Positions 8,075 to 17,170 of a stretch of 64,000 bases of DNA are shown here, in pieces. Under the pieces are notes generated by a model. It did not search any database, had not been told where the DNA came from, and worked only from the letters and a program-made list of their open reading frames with translations. The stretch lies in the NCBI GenBank assembly GCA_002239065.1, contig MPNO01000013.1, forward strand, positions 22,214-86,213, in the 5' to 3' direction. Position 1 is the stretch's first letter. Each line of letters starts with the position of its first letter. The DNA is from Defluviicoccus sp. bin129 (GTDB taxonomy: Bacteria > Pseudomonadota > Alphaproteobacteria > MPNO01). The translations under genes were made by a program, and so were the position numbers.

Positions 8075-8340
8075 CCCGGCCGGGCCGGCTCGCCGGCTGT
8101 CGCGGGAAGCCGGTGCGGCGCGAGCGGGCTTCAGGAAGATGCGCGGCGACCACGACGCGGACGCCCCCCGGCCCGGGTGGCGCTGTCGCCGAGGCGAGGC
8201 GAGGCAGGGACTCCGGGGTCGGCGATACTACCGACGATTGAATTCGTACATTGCCGCGACCATGCTCCCGACCGAGGCTGCTGCGCGGTGTCCCTGCCGG
8301 CATCGTGGACGGGGGCGACAACCTCGGTGAGGCGATGCAA

Positions 8341-8613
8341 ATGGAAATCTCGGCACAGTCGATCGAACAGGCCCTGCTGCGTCTCCCCCGGCTCCCGACG
8401 CCGGTATCCGAGTGGCGGGTCAGGACCGGCCCCGATTCCACCGACGATCCCGCCGTCTGGGTTCGGGCCGTTCTGAGCCATGACGACGTCGACGCCGACA
8501 CCCGCCACCTGCTCCGTCGGATGATCCGTGAACGCGTCCGCGAGGAAGCCGGCACCCACGTCCTGGTCTATGTCCGCTTCCCCACCGCATCCGAAATCGA
8601 GCAGGCCAGGTGA
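8341..8613 (+). CDS. Small partner protein of a HEPN-like gene
   Basis: A 90-residue acidic protein with no recognised catalytic motif. A PAVWVRAVL segment is followed by a charged helix, and VLVYVRF lies near the end. I recall similar small proteins directly upstream of HEPN-type genes, but I cannot name a family. The start is the ATG at 8341, with GGTGAGG 8 bases upstream; an ATG at 8335 is the alternative. Its TGA overlaps the GTG of the next gene, so the pair was translationally coupled. It lacks the GSxxxG motif of MNT antitoxins, so it is not a classic HEPN/MNT partner. Toxin-antitoxin function is speculative. Confidence 0.6.
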   Translation: MEISAQSIEQALLRLPRLPTPVSEWRVRTGPDSTDDPAVWVRAVLSHDDVDADTRHLLRRMIRERVREEAGTHVLVYVRFPTASEIEQAR

Positions 8614-8850
8614 CCCTGCACGCGGATCTCCTGAAACAGGCTCGCTTCCTCGCCCGGAAGGAGCCCAGGAGACCCTCGCAGGCCAGCCTCCGCCGGGCCG
8701 TGTCCGCTACCTGCCACGCCCTGTTTCACCTGCTTGTCGACGAAGCGACGAAGCTCATGCTGTCCGGCCACGCCCGCGGCCCGCTCGGCAATTGTCTGGC
8801 ACGCGCGTTCAACTCTCACCGCGTTGCTCGCATACCGACAGATGCACGGC
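8610..8850 (+). pseudogene. Truncated HEPN-domain protein gene
   Basis: The frame from the GTG at 8610 gives about 65 residues that look like a HEPN helical domain: DLLKQARFLARKEP, then QASLRRAVSATCHALFHLL with the R-x(4-6)-H type motif. The likeness fades after LARAF near 8810, where a normal HEPN protein would have about 50 more residues. The frame then runs antisense through the uracil-DNA glycosylase gene without a stop. I read this as a 3' deletion against that gene. HEPN proteins are often RNases or effectors in toxin and defence modules; here the protein is probably inactive. Confidence 0.55.
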
Positions 8851-9491
8851 TAGCCGCGGTCGAGCGTCTCCCGGAGGATCGCGAAGACGGCGTGGAACAT
8901 CGCTTCGGTGAGCCGGCCGGTATTCAGGTTGTAGCGCGAGCAGTGGTAGCTGTCGGCGAGCACCGGGCCGCCGTCGAGCGGGTGCATCGCGCCGTGGCCG
9001 AATTTGAGGTCGGCGAGCCGGCGGCCGAGCGCGCGGACCACCGAGGCATGGGCGACGGTGCCGAGCGCCAGGATGACGGCGAGCCGCGGCATCGCCTCGA
9101 TCTCGCCGGCCAGGAACCGGCGGCAGGCGTTCGCCTCGGCGCCCAGCGGCCGGTTCTCCGGCGGCACGCAGCGCACCGCGTTGGTCACCCGGCAATCGAC
9201 CAGGGCGAGACCGTCATCCGCGCGCCGGTCGTAGCGTCCCGTCGCGAAGTCGAAATCGAGCAGGGTGGCGTAGAGCAGGTCGCCCGCGTAGTCGCCGGTG
9301 AACGGGCGCCCGGTCCGGTTGGCGCCGCGCAGCCCCGGGGCCAGCCCGACGACGAGCAGGCGGGCATCGAGCGGGCCGAAGGAGGCGACCGGCGCGTTGT
9401 GCCAGCCGGGCTCGGCGGCGCGGTGGCGCTCGCGAAATTCGCCCAGGCGGGGGCACAGCCCGCAATCCCGCGGCGGCTGGCTCGGCTCCAT
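8850..9491 (-). CDS. Family 5 uracil-DNA glycosylase (UdgB type)
   Basis: A 213-residue DNA repair enzyme that removes uracil and related bases. Four cysteines sit where the [4Fe-4S] cluster of families 4 and 5 is expected: the pair in DCGLCPRL near residue 10, one in NAVRCVPPENRP and one in EANACRRFL. The active-site motif GLAPGLRGANRTGRPF near residue 49 identifies the UdgB branch. The start is the ATG at 9489-9491, 20 bases after the stop of the NYN gene. The 3' end abuts the broken HEPN gene on the other strand. Confidence 0.9.
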   Translation of the reverse strand: MEPSQPPRDCGLCPRLGEFRERHRAAEPGWHNAPVASFGPLDARLLVVGLAPGLRGANRTGRPFTGDYAGDLLYATLLDFDFATGRYDRRADDGLALVDCRVTNAVRCVPPENRPLGAEANACRRFLAGEIEAMPRLAVILALGTVAHASVVRALGRRLADLKFGHGAMHPLDGGPVLADSYHCSRYNLNTGRLTEAMFHAVFAILRETLDRG

Positions 9492-9511
9492 CGGTTGCCG
9501 GCGGCGGCCGG

Positions 9512-10120
9512 TCAGTCGGCGTCCACGGTGTCCAAATCGGGCCGCGCCGGCGTCGGCATGCGGCTCTCCGCGTGGCGGCTCTCGGTCTGGCGCGGGGCGC
9601 GCGCGATCTGCGGCGCGAGGTCCTGCAATTCGATGAAGCAATCGGCCTGGCGGCGCAGCTCGTCGGCGACCATCGGCGGCGAGGAGCGCAGCGTGGACAC
9701 CACGCTGACCCGCACCGCCTCGCGCTGGACCGCCTCGATCAGCCGGCGGAAGTCGCCGTCGCCGGAGAACAGGACGATATGGTCGACCTTCTCGGCCATC
9801 TCCATCACGTCGATGGCGAGCTCGATGTCCATGTTGCCCTTGATCTTGCGGCGCCCCATCGCGTCGGTGAATTCCTTGGTCGGCTTGGTGACCAGCGTGT
9901 AGCCGTTATAGTCCAGCCAGTCGACCAGCGGGCGGATCGGCGAATATTCCTGATCCTCCACCAGGGCGGTGTAGTAGAATGCCCGCACCAGCCGGCCCTG
10001 GGCGGAAAACAGCTCCAACAGGCTCTTGTAGTCGATGTCGAAGCCGAGCGCCCGGGCCGCCGAATACAGATTCGAGCCGTCGATGAAGATGGCAATGCGT
10101 TCCTGCGGATGAAATTTCAT
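9512..10120 (-). CDS. NYN (PIN-like) domain ribonuclease, LabA/DUF88 type
   Basis: A 202-residue protein with a PIN-like NYN fold. Acidic residues expected to bind metal are visible in IFIDGSNL (near residue 13), GNMDIELAIDVM, and LFSGDGDF. The last 40 residues are polar and probably unstructured. Members of this group are putative RNases, and several are essential or highly conserved in alphaproteobacteria. The start is the ATG at 10118-10120 (MKFHPQERIA). The gene is divergent from folK with a 128-base gap and lies directly upstream of the glycosylase gene. Confidence 0.88.
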   Translation of the reverse strand: MKFHPQERIAIFIDGSNLYSAARALGFDIDYKSLLELFSAQGRLVRAFYYTALVEDQEYSPIRPLVDWLDYNGYTLVTKPTKEFTDAMGRRKIKGNMDIELAIDVMEMAEKVDHIVLFSGDGDFRRLIEAVQREAVRVSVVSTLRSSPPMVADELRRQADCFIELQDLAPQIARAPRQTESRHAESRMPTPARPDLDTVDAD

Positions 10121-10248
10121 GGGTTTCGCGCCCACCTTTCCGACACTGCCCAGCAACGGCGATCGCTTGCCCAGTCTAGCGCCCCGCACCGGTGCTTGTA
10201 CATCTCTCGCACTATTCTCTTTCTGCGTGTTGCCATGCCAATACTGCG

Positions 10249-10848
10249 ATGACCGATGATACGGGCAAGCTCCCCGATGGGGAGTTCACAACTTCGTTAG
10301 CGGCCGGCGAAGACGGAATCTTCGTCGCCATCGGCTCCAATTTGCCGCTCTGCGCGGGCGGATCGCCGCTGGAGAGCTGCGAGCGGGCCCTGCTCGCCCT
10401 GGCGCGGGAGCCGGTGACCGTGGCGGCGCGGTCGCGCTGGTACCGGTCGGCCCCGGTCCCCGCCTCCGACCAGCCCGACTTCGTCAACGGCGTGGCGCGG
10501 ATCGAGACCGCGCTGCCGCCCGGCCGCCTGCTGGCGGCGCTGCATGCCGTCGCGGACCGGCTCCGGCGGCGCGGGCGGGCGCGCAACGAGGCGCGGGCGA
10601 TCGATCTCGACCTGATCGCCTATGGCCGGCTGTGCCGCGATCCCGGCCCGTCGGGCGGCGGCCCGGTGCTGCCGCATCCGCGGCTCGGCGAGCGCGCCTT
10701 CGTGCTGTTGCCGCTCGGCGAGCTCGCGCCCGGCTGGCGCCATCCCGGCAGCGGACGGACGCTCTCCCGGCTGGTTGCCGCGCTGCCGCCCGGGCAAAGC
10801 TGCGAGCCGCTCCCCCACGGCCCCGATACGCGGTCCCGATGTTATTGA
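10249..10848 (+). CDS. folK: 2-amino-4-hydroxy-6-hydroxymethyldihydropteridine pyrophosphokinase
   Basis: A 199-residue HPPK, transferring pyrophosphate from ATP to the pterin in folate synthesis. Visible signatures are VAIGSNL near residue 26, SRWYRSAP, DQPDFVNGV and the ATP/metal motif ARAIDLDLIAYG, followed by LPHPRLGERAFVLLPL. About 20 extra residues precede the usual N-terminus, so the real start could be slightly downstream, though no better start codon with a ribosome binding site stands out. It is divergent from the NYN gene. A good promoter for rpoZ overlaps its 3' end. Confidence 0.92.
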   Translation: MTDDTGKLPDGEFTTSLAAGEDGIFVAIGSNLPLCAGGSPLESCERALLALAREPVTVAARSRWYRSAPVPASDQPDFVNGVARIETALPPGRLLAALHAVADRLRRRGRARNEARAIDLDLIAYGRLCRDPGPSGGGPVLPHPRLGERAFVLLPLGELAPGWRHPGSGRTLSRLVAALPPGQSCEPLPHGPDTRSRCY

Positions 10849-10854
10849 TTTTGC

Positions 10855-10883
10855 TTGATAATCGCGGCGCATTGCCCTATATC
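10855..10883 (+). promoter_or_regulatory. Sigma-70-type promoter for rpoZ
   Basis: TTGATA at 10855-10860 (5 of 6 to the -35 consensus) and TATATC at 10878-10883 (4 of 6 to the -10) are separated by 17 bases. They begin just after the folK stop codon in a locally AT-rich stretch. The expected transcript start is near 10890, giving a leader of about 30 bases that contains GGAGAG before the rpoZ ATG. Confidence 0.55.
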
Positions 10884-10918
10884 TTGCGCGACAACCCATA
10901 TTGGAGAGCGAAGCAGCG

Positions 10919-11356
10919 ATGGCGCGGGTTACCGTAGAGGACTGTATCCTAAAGATTCCGAACCGCTTCCAGCTGGTCATGGTGGCGGCGCAGCGCTCGC
11001 GCGAGCTGTCGATCGGGGCCGAGCTGACCGTCGACCGCGACAACGACAAGAACCCGGTGGTGGCGCTGCGCGAGATCGCCGACGAGACCGTCGATAGCGA
11101 GGAGATCGAGTCCTCGCTGGTCCGCAGCCTGCAGAAATACGTCGATGTCGAGGAGCAGGTCGACGAGAGCGACGCCTTCCTCGCGGCCGAGGAGGCGTTC
11201 GGCGATTTCGTCCGGATGGGCTTCCACCGCGCCGACGCGGCCGCGCCGACGCCGGCCGAGAGCGTCGAGTCGGGGCCCCAGATGGTCGCCTTCCAGGACA
11301 TCTCGGAGGCCGAGGCGATGAACGAGGCGGACGGTCCGGCGCCGGACGACGTCTGA
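10919..11356 (+). CDS. rpoZ: RNA polymerase omega subunit
   Basis: A 145-residue omega subunit that helps assemble RNA polymerase and mediates ppGpp effects. The conserved N-terminus reads [20 protein letters not shown], followed by [23 protein letters not shown] and VALREIAD. The C-terminal half (about 65-145) is acidic and longer than in enterics, as usual in alphaproteobacteria. The start is the ATG at 10919, with GGAGAG upstream. It precedes the ppGpp synthetase/hydrolase gene, a conserved and functionally sensible pairing. Confidence 0.96.
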   Translation: MARVTVEDCILKIPNRFQLVMVAAQRSRELSIGAELTVDRDNDKNPVVALREIADETVDSEEIESSLVRSLQKYVDVEEQVDESDAFLAAEEAFGDFVRMGFHRADAAAPTPAESVESGPQMVAFQDISEAEAMNEADGPAPDDV

Positions 11357-11440
11357 CGGCCGCCGCGCCGCGGCATCGGCCGGCGGGGGCGGCGGGCATG
11401 ACGGTGCCGGAGCGGCGGCGGACGGCGATGGATCGGCCCG

Positions 11441-13624
11441 ATGATCCGGCAATATGAGCTTGTCGAGCGGGTCAAGGCCTACGACCCGGCCGCGGACGAG
11501 GATGCGCTGAACCGCGCCTACGTGTTCTCGATGAAGGCGCATGGCAGCCAGACCCGGCATTCCGGCGATCCCTATTTCTCCCATCCCGTCGAGGTCGCCG
11601 GCATCCTCTCCGAACTCAAGCTCGACTGCGCCTCGATCGTCACCGGCCTGCTGCACGACACGGTGGAGGACACCGTCGCCACGCTGCCCGAGATCGAGTC
11701 CCATTTCGGCGGCGAGGTCGCCCGGCTGGTCGACGGGGTGACCAAGCTGTCGCTGCTCGAGCTCCAGTCGGACGACACCCAGCAGGCCGAGAATTTCCGC
11801 AAGCTGCTGCTCGCCAGCTCGCAGGACATCCGCGTCCTGTTGATCAAGCTGGCCGACCGGCTGCACAACATGCGCACGCTGCGACACGTGCCCGCCCAGG
11901 CCAAGCGCCGGCGGATCGCCGCCGAGACCATGGAGATCTACGCGCCGCTCGCCGAACGGATCGGCATGCAGGAGGTCAAGGACGAGCTCGCCGAGCTCGC
12001 CTTCGTCCATCTCTACCCCGACGCCGCGTCGTCGATCGACAACCGGCTGGGCTATCTGCGCGAGAAATCCGGCGAGTCGATCCCCCACATCGTCGAGCGG
12101 CTCGACGCGGTGCTGGCCGGCAGCGGGCTCGACGCCGAGGTGTCGGGGCGCATCAAGCGCGCCTACTCGGTGTGGCGCAAGATGCAGCGCAAGAACATCG
12201 ACTTCGACCAGCTGTCGGACGTCATGGCGTTCCGCGTCGTGGTCGCCGCGGTCGCGGACTGCTACCGCGCGCTCGGCATCATCCACACCGCCTACGCCGT
12301 GGTCCCCGACCAGTTCAACGACTACATCTCGACGCCCAAGATGAACGGCTACCAGTCGCTCCATACCTGCGTCATCGGGCCCGAGAACCGCCGCATCGAG
12401 ATCCAGATCCGCACCCGGGAGATGCACCGGATCGCCGAATACGGCGTCGCCGCGCATTGGAGCTACAAGCAGGACGAGGCGAGCACCGAGGGGCGGCAAT
12501 ATCGCTGGCTGCGCCATCTGCTCGACATCCTGGAACAGGCCTCGGGTCCCGAGGAGTTCCTCGAGCACACCAAGCTGGAGATGTACCAGGACCAGGTGTT
12601 CTGCTTCACCCCGGCGGGCGAGCTCATCGCCCTGCCGCGCGGCGCGACGCCGGTCGATTTCGCCTACGCCGTCCATTCCGAGGTCGGCGACCGCTGCGTC
12701 GGCGCGCGGATCAACGGCCGCGTGATGCCGCTCAGGACCCAGCTCAACAACGGCGACCAGGTCGAGATCGTCACCTCCGAGACCGGCACGCCGACGCCGG
12801 CCTGGGAGGACATCGTGGTCACCGGCAAGGCGCGCGCCCGGATCCGGCGCTTCGTGCGCAGCGAACGGCGCGAAGAGTTCCTGCGGCTCGGCAAGGCGAT
12901 CCTGCAGACCGGCTACCGCGACGCCGGCTACAAGCCGTCCTCCGCGGTGATCAAGCGGGTTCTCGGCCGCTTCGACGTGAAGACCGAGGACGATCTCTAC
13001 GCCGCGGTGGGCGAGGGGCTGATCACCGCCACCGACGTCATCGCGGCGATCGCGCCGCGGACGCGGCGCGGCCGCCGGGTCGCCAAGGGCGGCGACGCGG
13101 ACGAGACCGCCGACAACGTGGTGCCCTTCGAACGCCGGAAGGGCGCGAACGGGGCCGGCGACACCGTGGCGGTGCCGATCCGCGGCCTGATCCCCGGCAT
13201 GGCGGTGCATTACGGCAATTGCTGCCACCCGCTGCCGGGCGACCGGATCGTCGGCATCGTCACGGCGGGCAAGGGGGTGTCGATCCACACCATGGATTGC
13301 GAAGGCCTGGAAAGCTTCCAGGCGACGCCCGAGAGATGGCTCGACGTCGCCTGGGATTTGGATACCCTGGGCGCCGATTCCCATATCGGGCGGATCACCA
13401 TCGTGGTCTCGAACGAGCCCGGGACGCTGGGCAATCTGACGACGATGATCGGCAACCACCTCGGCAACATCAACAATCTGAGGTTCACCAACCGGACCCC
13501 CGAATTCTTCGAGATGGTGCTCGACATCGAGGTCACCGATTCCGGCCACCTGACCGACATCATCGCAGCGCTCCGGGCGACCCCCTCGGTCACCTCGGTC
13601 GAGCGCGCCCGAAGCCTGTACTGA
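11441..13624 (+). CDS. rsh: Bifunctional (p)ppGpp synthetase/hydrolase (RelA/SpoT family)
   Basis: A 727-residue stringent-response enzyme. The HD hydrolase domain holds HSGDPYFSHP and the LLHDTVEDT HD motif (about residues 35-80). The synthetase domain follows (RAYSVWRKMQRKNIDFDQL, NGYQSLHTCV). Then come a TGS domain (VFCFTPAGELIALPRGATP), a conserved-cysteine zinc-finger segment with NCCHPLPGD, and a C-terminal ACT domain. An intact HD motif and synthetase region suggest both activities, as for the single Rsh of most alphaproteobacteria. The ATG at 11441 gives the usual length. Confidence 0.96.
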   Translation: MIRQYELVERVKAYDPAADEDALNRAYVFSMKAHGSQTRHSGDPYFSHPVEVAGILSELKLDCASIVTGLLHDTVEDTVATLPEIESHFGGEVARLVDGVTKLSLLELQSDDTQQAENFRKLLLASSQDIRVLLIKLADRLHNMRTLRHVPAQAKRRRIAAETMEIYAPLAERIGMQEVKDELAELAFVHLYPDAASSIDNRLGYLREKSGESIPHIVERLDAVLAGSGLDAEVSGRIKRAYSVWRKMQRKNIDFDQLSDVMAFRVVVAAVADCYRALGIIHTAYAVVPDQFNDYISTPKMNGYQSLHTCVIGPENRRIEIQIRTREMHRIAEYGVAAHWSYKQDEASTEGRQYRWLRHLLDILEQASGPEEFLEHTKLEMYQDQVFCFTPAGELIALPRGATPVDFAYAVHSEVGDRCVGARINGRVMPLRTQLNNGDQVEIVTSETGTPTPAWEDIVVTGKARARIRRFVRSERREEFLRLGKAILQTGYRDAGYKPSSAVIKRVLGRFDVKTEDDLYAAVGEGLITATDVIAAIAPRTRRGRRVAKGGDADETADNVVPFERRKGANGAGDTVAVPIRGLIPGMAVHYGNCCHPLPGDRIVGIVTAGKGVSIHTMDCEGLESFQATPERWLDVAWDLDTLGADSHIGRITIVVSNEPGTLGNLTTMIGNHLGNINNLRFTNRTPEFFEMVLDIEVTDSGHLTDIIAALRATPSVTSVERARSLY

Positions 13625-13640
13625 AGCCGGCCCGACCGCG

Positions 13641-14422
13641 ATGCCCGAACGTCTTCGACTGGGAGTGAATATCGACCACGTGGCGACCATCCGGAACGCC
13701 CGCGGCGGGGGCCCCCCCCACCCCCCTGGGCGCGCCCCCCCCCGGCCCCGGCCCCCCCCGCCCGCCTCGCCGCCGCTTCCGGCGCCGACGGCATCACCGC
13801 GCATCTCCGCGAGGACCGCCGGCACATGACGGATGGCGACATCGAACGGCTGATCGCCGGTATCGAGCTGCCGCTCAACCTGGAGATGGCGGCGACCGAC
13901 GAGATGCTGGGGATCGCGCTGCGCCACTGCCCGCATGCCGCCTGCATCGTGCCCGAGCGGCGCCAGGAGCGGACCACCGAGGGCGGGCTCGACGTCGCCG
14001 GCGGGCGCGACCGGCTGGCCGGTTTCGTCGACGCCCTCGCCGCCAGGGGAATCCGGGTCTCGCTGTTCATCGAGCCCGAGGCGCGGCAGATCGAGGCGGC
14101 CGCGGCGATCGGCGCGCCGGTGGTCGAGCTGCACACCGGCGCCTATTGCGGTTCCGGCGCCGCGGACGCTCCGGCCCAGCTCGCGCGCCTCGAGGCGGCG
14201 GCCGCCGACGCCGCCGCGCTCGGGCTCGAATGCCATGCCGGGCACGGCATCGCCTTCGACACGGTCGGACCCATCGCCCGCATCGCCACCCTCGCCGAGC
14301 TCAATATCGGTCACTTCCTGATCGGCGAGGCGATCTTCGACGGGCTCGACCGGGCGATCCGGCGCATGCGGGAGCTGATGGACGCGGCGCGGCGCGGCGA
14401 GCGCGCGAGCGCGCCGGCGTGA
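13641..14422 (+). pseudogene. pdxJ: Pyridoxine 5'-phosphate synthase, frame broken by a C-rich stretch
   Basis: The N-terminus ([19 protein letters not shown]) and everything from [18 protein letters not shown] onwards are good PdxJ, including [18 protein letters not shown] and CHAGHGI. Between them, 13713-13762 is almost pure C/G where about eight ordinary codons (the HPDPVRAA region of the family) are expected. About 26 extra bases leave the two halves in different frames. PdxJ makes pyridoxine phosphate in the DXP-dependent vitamin B6 pathway. The gene is normally essential for that route and sits in its conserved place before acpS, so I suspect a sequence error rather than a real mutation. 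Confidence 0.85.
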
Positions 14423-14832
14423 TCATCGGCATCGGCACCGATCTGATCGACATCCGGCGTATCGAGCGGACGCTGGAGCGTTTCGGCGAGCGCTTTCTGG
14501 CGCGCGTGTTCACCGAGACCGAGCGGCGCCGTTCGGAACGCCGCGCCGGCAGGGCGGCGAGCTACGCCAAGCGCTTCGCCGCCAAGGAGGCCTGCGCCAA
14601 GGCGCTCGGGACCGGCTTGCGCCGCGGCGTCTACTGGCGCGATCTCGGGGTCGTCAACCTGCCGGGCGGCAAGCCCTCGATGGCGTTGACCGGGGGCGCC
14701 GCCGACCGGCTGGTCGCGCTCACCCCCGACGGCATGACCGCGACGGTCGAGCTCACGATGACCGACGAGCCGCCGCTGGCGCACGCGATGGTGGTGATTT
14801 CCGCGGTCCGCGACGGGGATGGGTTGCGATGA
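14419..14832 (+). CDS. acpS: Holo-[acyl-carrier-protein] synthase
   Basis: A 137-residue phosphopantetheinyl transferase that activates ACP. The two signatures are [13 protein letters not shown] at the N-terminus (metal-binding Asp) and [16 protein letters not shown] near residue 55 (Glu-Ala-x-x-Lys). The GTG start at 14419 overlaps the pdxJ stop in GTGA, the strongest argument for this start. The 3' end overlaps the lepB ATG by four bases. It is part of the conserved pdxJ-acpS-lepB-rnc-era operon. Confidence 0.95.
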   Translation: MIIGIGTDLIDIRRIERTLERFGERFLARVFTETERRRSERRAGRAASYAKRFAAKEACAKALGTGLRRGVYWRDLGVVNLPGGKPSMALTGGAADRLVALTPDGMTATVELTMTDEPPLAHAMVVISAVRDGDGLR

Positions 14833-15572
14833 TGGCGACGCGCAGATCGAGCAGGCTCTGGGATACGGTCAAGACGGTGGTGTATGCGGTGCTGATCGCG
14901 CTCGCCGTCCGCACCGTCGCCTTCGAGCCCTTCAACATCCCCTCCGGCTCGATGAAGCCGACGCTGCTGGTCGGCGACTATCTGTTCGTCTCCAAGTATT
15001 CCTACGGCTACAGCCGGCATTCCCTGCCGCTCAGCCTGCCTTTGATCCCCGGGCGGATCCTGATGTCGGAGCCCCAGCGCGGCGACGTCGCGGTGTTCAA
15101 GCTGCCGACCGACGACAAGACCGACTACATCAAGCGCATCGTCGGCCTGCCGGGCGACCGCATCCAGATGCGCGGCGGCCGGCTCCATATCAACGGCGAG
15201 CGGGTCGCGCGCCGCCGGGTGGTCGATTTCATCGAGATCGACGCGCATGGCCGGCTGCACCGCACCGCGCAGTTCGACGAGACCCTGCCGAGCGGCCGGA
15301 CCTACCGCATCCTCGAGCACACCGACCAGGGCCAGCTCGACAACACGCCGGTCTATGCCGTGCCGGCGGGGCATTACTTCGCGATGGGCGACAACCGGGA
15401 CAACTCGCTCGACAGCCGGGTGCTGAGCGGCGTCGGCTTCGTGCCGGCCGAGAACCTCGTCGGCCGCGCCGAGATCCTGTTCTTCTCGATCGACGGCTCG
15501 GCCAGCGTGTGGGAATTCTGGCGCTGGCCGAACACGATCCGTTTCAAGCGCTTCTTCGACGCCGTGGAATAG
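14829..15572 (+). CDS. lepB: Signal peptidase I
   Basis: A 247-residue inner-membrane leader peptidase. One membrane segment covers residues 13-32. Catalytic Ser41 is in [11 protein letters not shown] and Lys102 is in [12 protein letters not shown]. The later box [11 protein letters not shown] is intact. It cleaves Sec and Tat signal peptides, such as those of the TRAP binding proteins in this window. The start is the ATG at 14829, in an ATGA overlap with acpS; a second ATG follows immediately. The next gene, rnc, starts two bases beyond the stop. Confidence 0.96.
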   Translation: MMATRRSSRLWDTVKTVVYAVLIALAVRTVAFEPFNIPSGSMKPTLLVGDYLFVSKYSYGYSRHSLPLSLPLIPGRILMSEPQRGDVAVFKLPTDDKTDYIKRIVGLPGDRIQMRGGRLHINGERVARRRVVDFIEIDAHGRLHRTAQFDETLPSGRTYRILEHTDQGQLDNTPVYAVPAGHYFAMGDNRDNSLDSRVLSGVGFVPAENLVGRAEILFFSIDGSASVWEFWRWPNTIRFKRFFDAVE

Positions 15573-15574
15573 AC

Positions 15575-16252
15575 TTGTCCGGCGAGGACGCATTCCAGGA
15601 GATCGAAGCCGCGCTCGGCTATCGCTTCGCCGACCGCGCCCTGCTCGAGGAGGCGCTGACCCACGCGAGCGCCGCCGGGACCGACCGCCCGTCCCTCGAA
15701 AGGCTCGAATTCCTCGGCGACCGGGTGCTCGGGCTCGGGCTCGCTTCCCTGCTGGCCGGGGCGCATCCCGACGACGGCCCCGGCGACCTCGCGCGCCGCC
15801 ACGCCACGCTCGCCAGCGGCGACACCGTGGCCGCGATCGGCCGCGAGATCGGGCTGCACCGGCACATCCGCATCGACCGGGGTTTCGACCGCGACGCGCT
15901 GCCGCCGTCGGTCGTCGAGGACAGCTGCGAGGCGGTGATCGGGGCGGTCTACCGCGACGGCGGCCATGACGCGGCGATGGCGGTGGTGGCCTGGTTCTGG
16001 GGCTCCATGATCGGCGACCGGCCGCCGCCCGACCCGAAGACCGCGCTGCAGGAATGGGCGCAGGCGCGCGCGCTGCCGCTGCCGGCCTACGCGCTGGTGG
16101 CGACCGACGGCCCGCCGCACGCGCCGGTGCTGACCGTCGAGGCCCGCATCGATGGGTTCGAGCCGGTGCGCGCGAGCGCGGGAACCAAGCGCGCCGCGGA
16201 ACAGGCCGCCGCCCGCGACCTGCTCGACATCACGGCCGCCGCCGGTGGCTGA
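15575..16252 (+). CDS. rnc: Ribonuclease III
   Basis: A 225-residue double-strand-specific RNase. The catalytic signature is ERLEFLGDRVLGL near residue 42, and the second metal-binding acidic patch is EDSCEAVIGAVYRDGG near residue 112. A C-terminal dsRNA-binding domain (about 150-225) ends in AGTKRAAEQAAARDLL. The start is inferred as the TTG at 15575, two bases after the lepB stop, because earlier codons lie within lepB and there is no ATG or GTG at the expected place. The 3' end overlaps era by eight bases. Confidence 0.94.
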   Translation: MSGEDAFQEIEAALGYRFADRALLEEALTHASAAGTDRPSLERLEFLGDRVLGLGLASLLAGAHPDDGPGDLARRHATLASGDTVAAIGREIGLHRHIRIDRGFDRDALPPSVVEDSCEAVIGAVYRDGGHDAAMAVVAWFWGSMIGDRPPPDPKTALQEWAQARALPLPAYALVATDGPPHAPVLTVEARIDGFEPVRASAGTKRAAEQAAARDLLDITAAAGG

Positions 16253-17159
16253 CGCCGATCCGGAAGCCCCGCGGCGCTGCGGCTTCGTCGCGGTCATCGG
16301 CGCGCCCAACGCCGGCAAGTCGACCCTGACCAACCGGCTGGTGGGCGCCAAGGTGTCGATCGTCACCGCCAAGGCGCAGACCACCCGCCACCGGGTGAGC
16401 GGCGTCGCCGCCTGCGGGGCGGCGCAGCTGGTCTATGTCGACACGCCGGGCATCTTCGCGCCGAGGCGCCGTCTCGACCGGGCGATGGTCGCCGCCGCCT
16501 GGACCGGCGCCGCCGACGCCGATATCCGCCTGCTCCTGATCGATGCGAAAAGGGGGCTCGACGACGAGGCGGGGCGTATCCTCGCCGCCCTCGCCGGGAC
16601 GGCGGCGCGCCGCGTGCTGGCGCTCAACAAGATCGACCTGGTGCGGCGCGAGGCCATGCTGGCGCTGTCGCGCGAGGCCAACGCGGCCTGCTCCTTCGAG
16701 GCGACCTTCATGATTTCGGCCGGCACCGGGGACGGCGTGGCCGATCTGGCGCGCCATCTCGCCCGGGCGGTGCCCGAGGGACCCTGGCTCTACCCGGAGG
16801 ACCAGCTGTCCGACATGAACGACCGGCTGTTCGCGGCCGAGATCACCCGCGAGAAGCTGTTCGAGCGGCTGCACCAGGAGCTGCCCTACGCGCTGACCGT
16901 CGAGACCGACGACTGGCAGCCCTTCGACGACGGCAGCGTGCGCATCCAGCAGACGGTGTTCGTCGAGCGCGACAGCCAGAAGGGGATCGTCCTCGGCCGC
17001 CAGGGCGCGCGCATCAAGGCGGTGCGCGAGCAGGCCGCGGCCGATCTGGAGGCGATGCTGGAGCGCCGCGTGCACCTGTTCATCTTCGTCAAGGTGCGCC
17101 AGAAATGGGGCGACGACCCGGAGCGCTTCTCGCCCTGGGGGCTCGACTTCAACGCCTGA
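16245..17159 (+). CDS. era: GTPase Era
   Basis: A 304-residue GTPase for 16S rRNA maturation and 30S assembly. G1 is GAPNAGKST near residue 18, G3 is DTPGI, G4 is NKID and G5 lies in the ISAGTGDG segment. The C-terminal KH domain contains GIVLGRQGARIKAVREQA. The GTG at 16245 overlaps the end of rnc and gives the normal length. In G4/G3 spacing and KH motif it is a complete Era. Downstream recO follows after 11 bases. Confidence 0.96.
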   Translation: MADADPEAPRRCGFVAVIGAPNAGKSTLTNRLVGAKVSIVTAKAQTTRHRVSGVAACGAAQLVYVDTPGIFAPRRRLDRAMVAAAWTGAADADIRLLLIDAKRGLDDEAGRILAALAGTAARRVLALNKIDLVRREAMLALSREANAACSFEATFMISAGTGDGVADLARHLARAVPEGPWLYPEDQLSDMNDRLFAAEITREKLFERLHQELPYALTVETDDWQPFDDGSVRIQQTVFVERDSQKGIVLGRQGARIKAVREQAAADLEAMLERRVHLFIFVKVRQKWGDDPERFSPWGLDFNA

Positions 17160-17170
17160 CGGGGACGGCG

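Noticed and set aside
8075..8340. Possible tmRNA or other RNA gene after smpB
   Set aside because: No tRNA-like ends, tag-reading frame or stable long stem could be traced in these 266 bases.
8131..8559. Minus-strand open frame opposite the HEPN partner gene
   Set aside because: No recognised domain. The plus-strand frame has a ribosome binding site and GTGA coupling, which better explains the region.
10949..14314. A 1121-codon open frame antisense to rpoZ, rsh and pdxJ
   Set aside because: It mirrors strongly conserved genes on the plus strand. Its composition (His/Arg/Asp/Gly-rich) is what GC-rich codon bias yields in the opposite frame, and no domain is recognisable.
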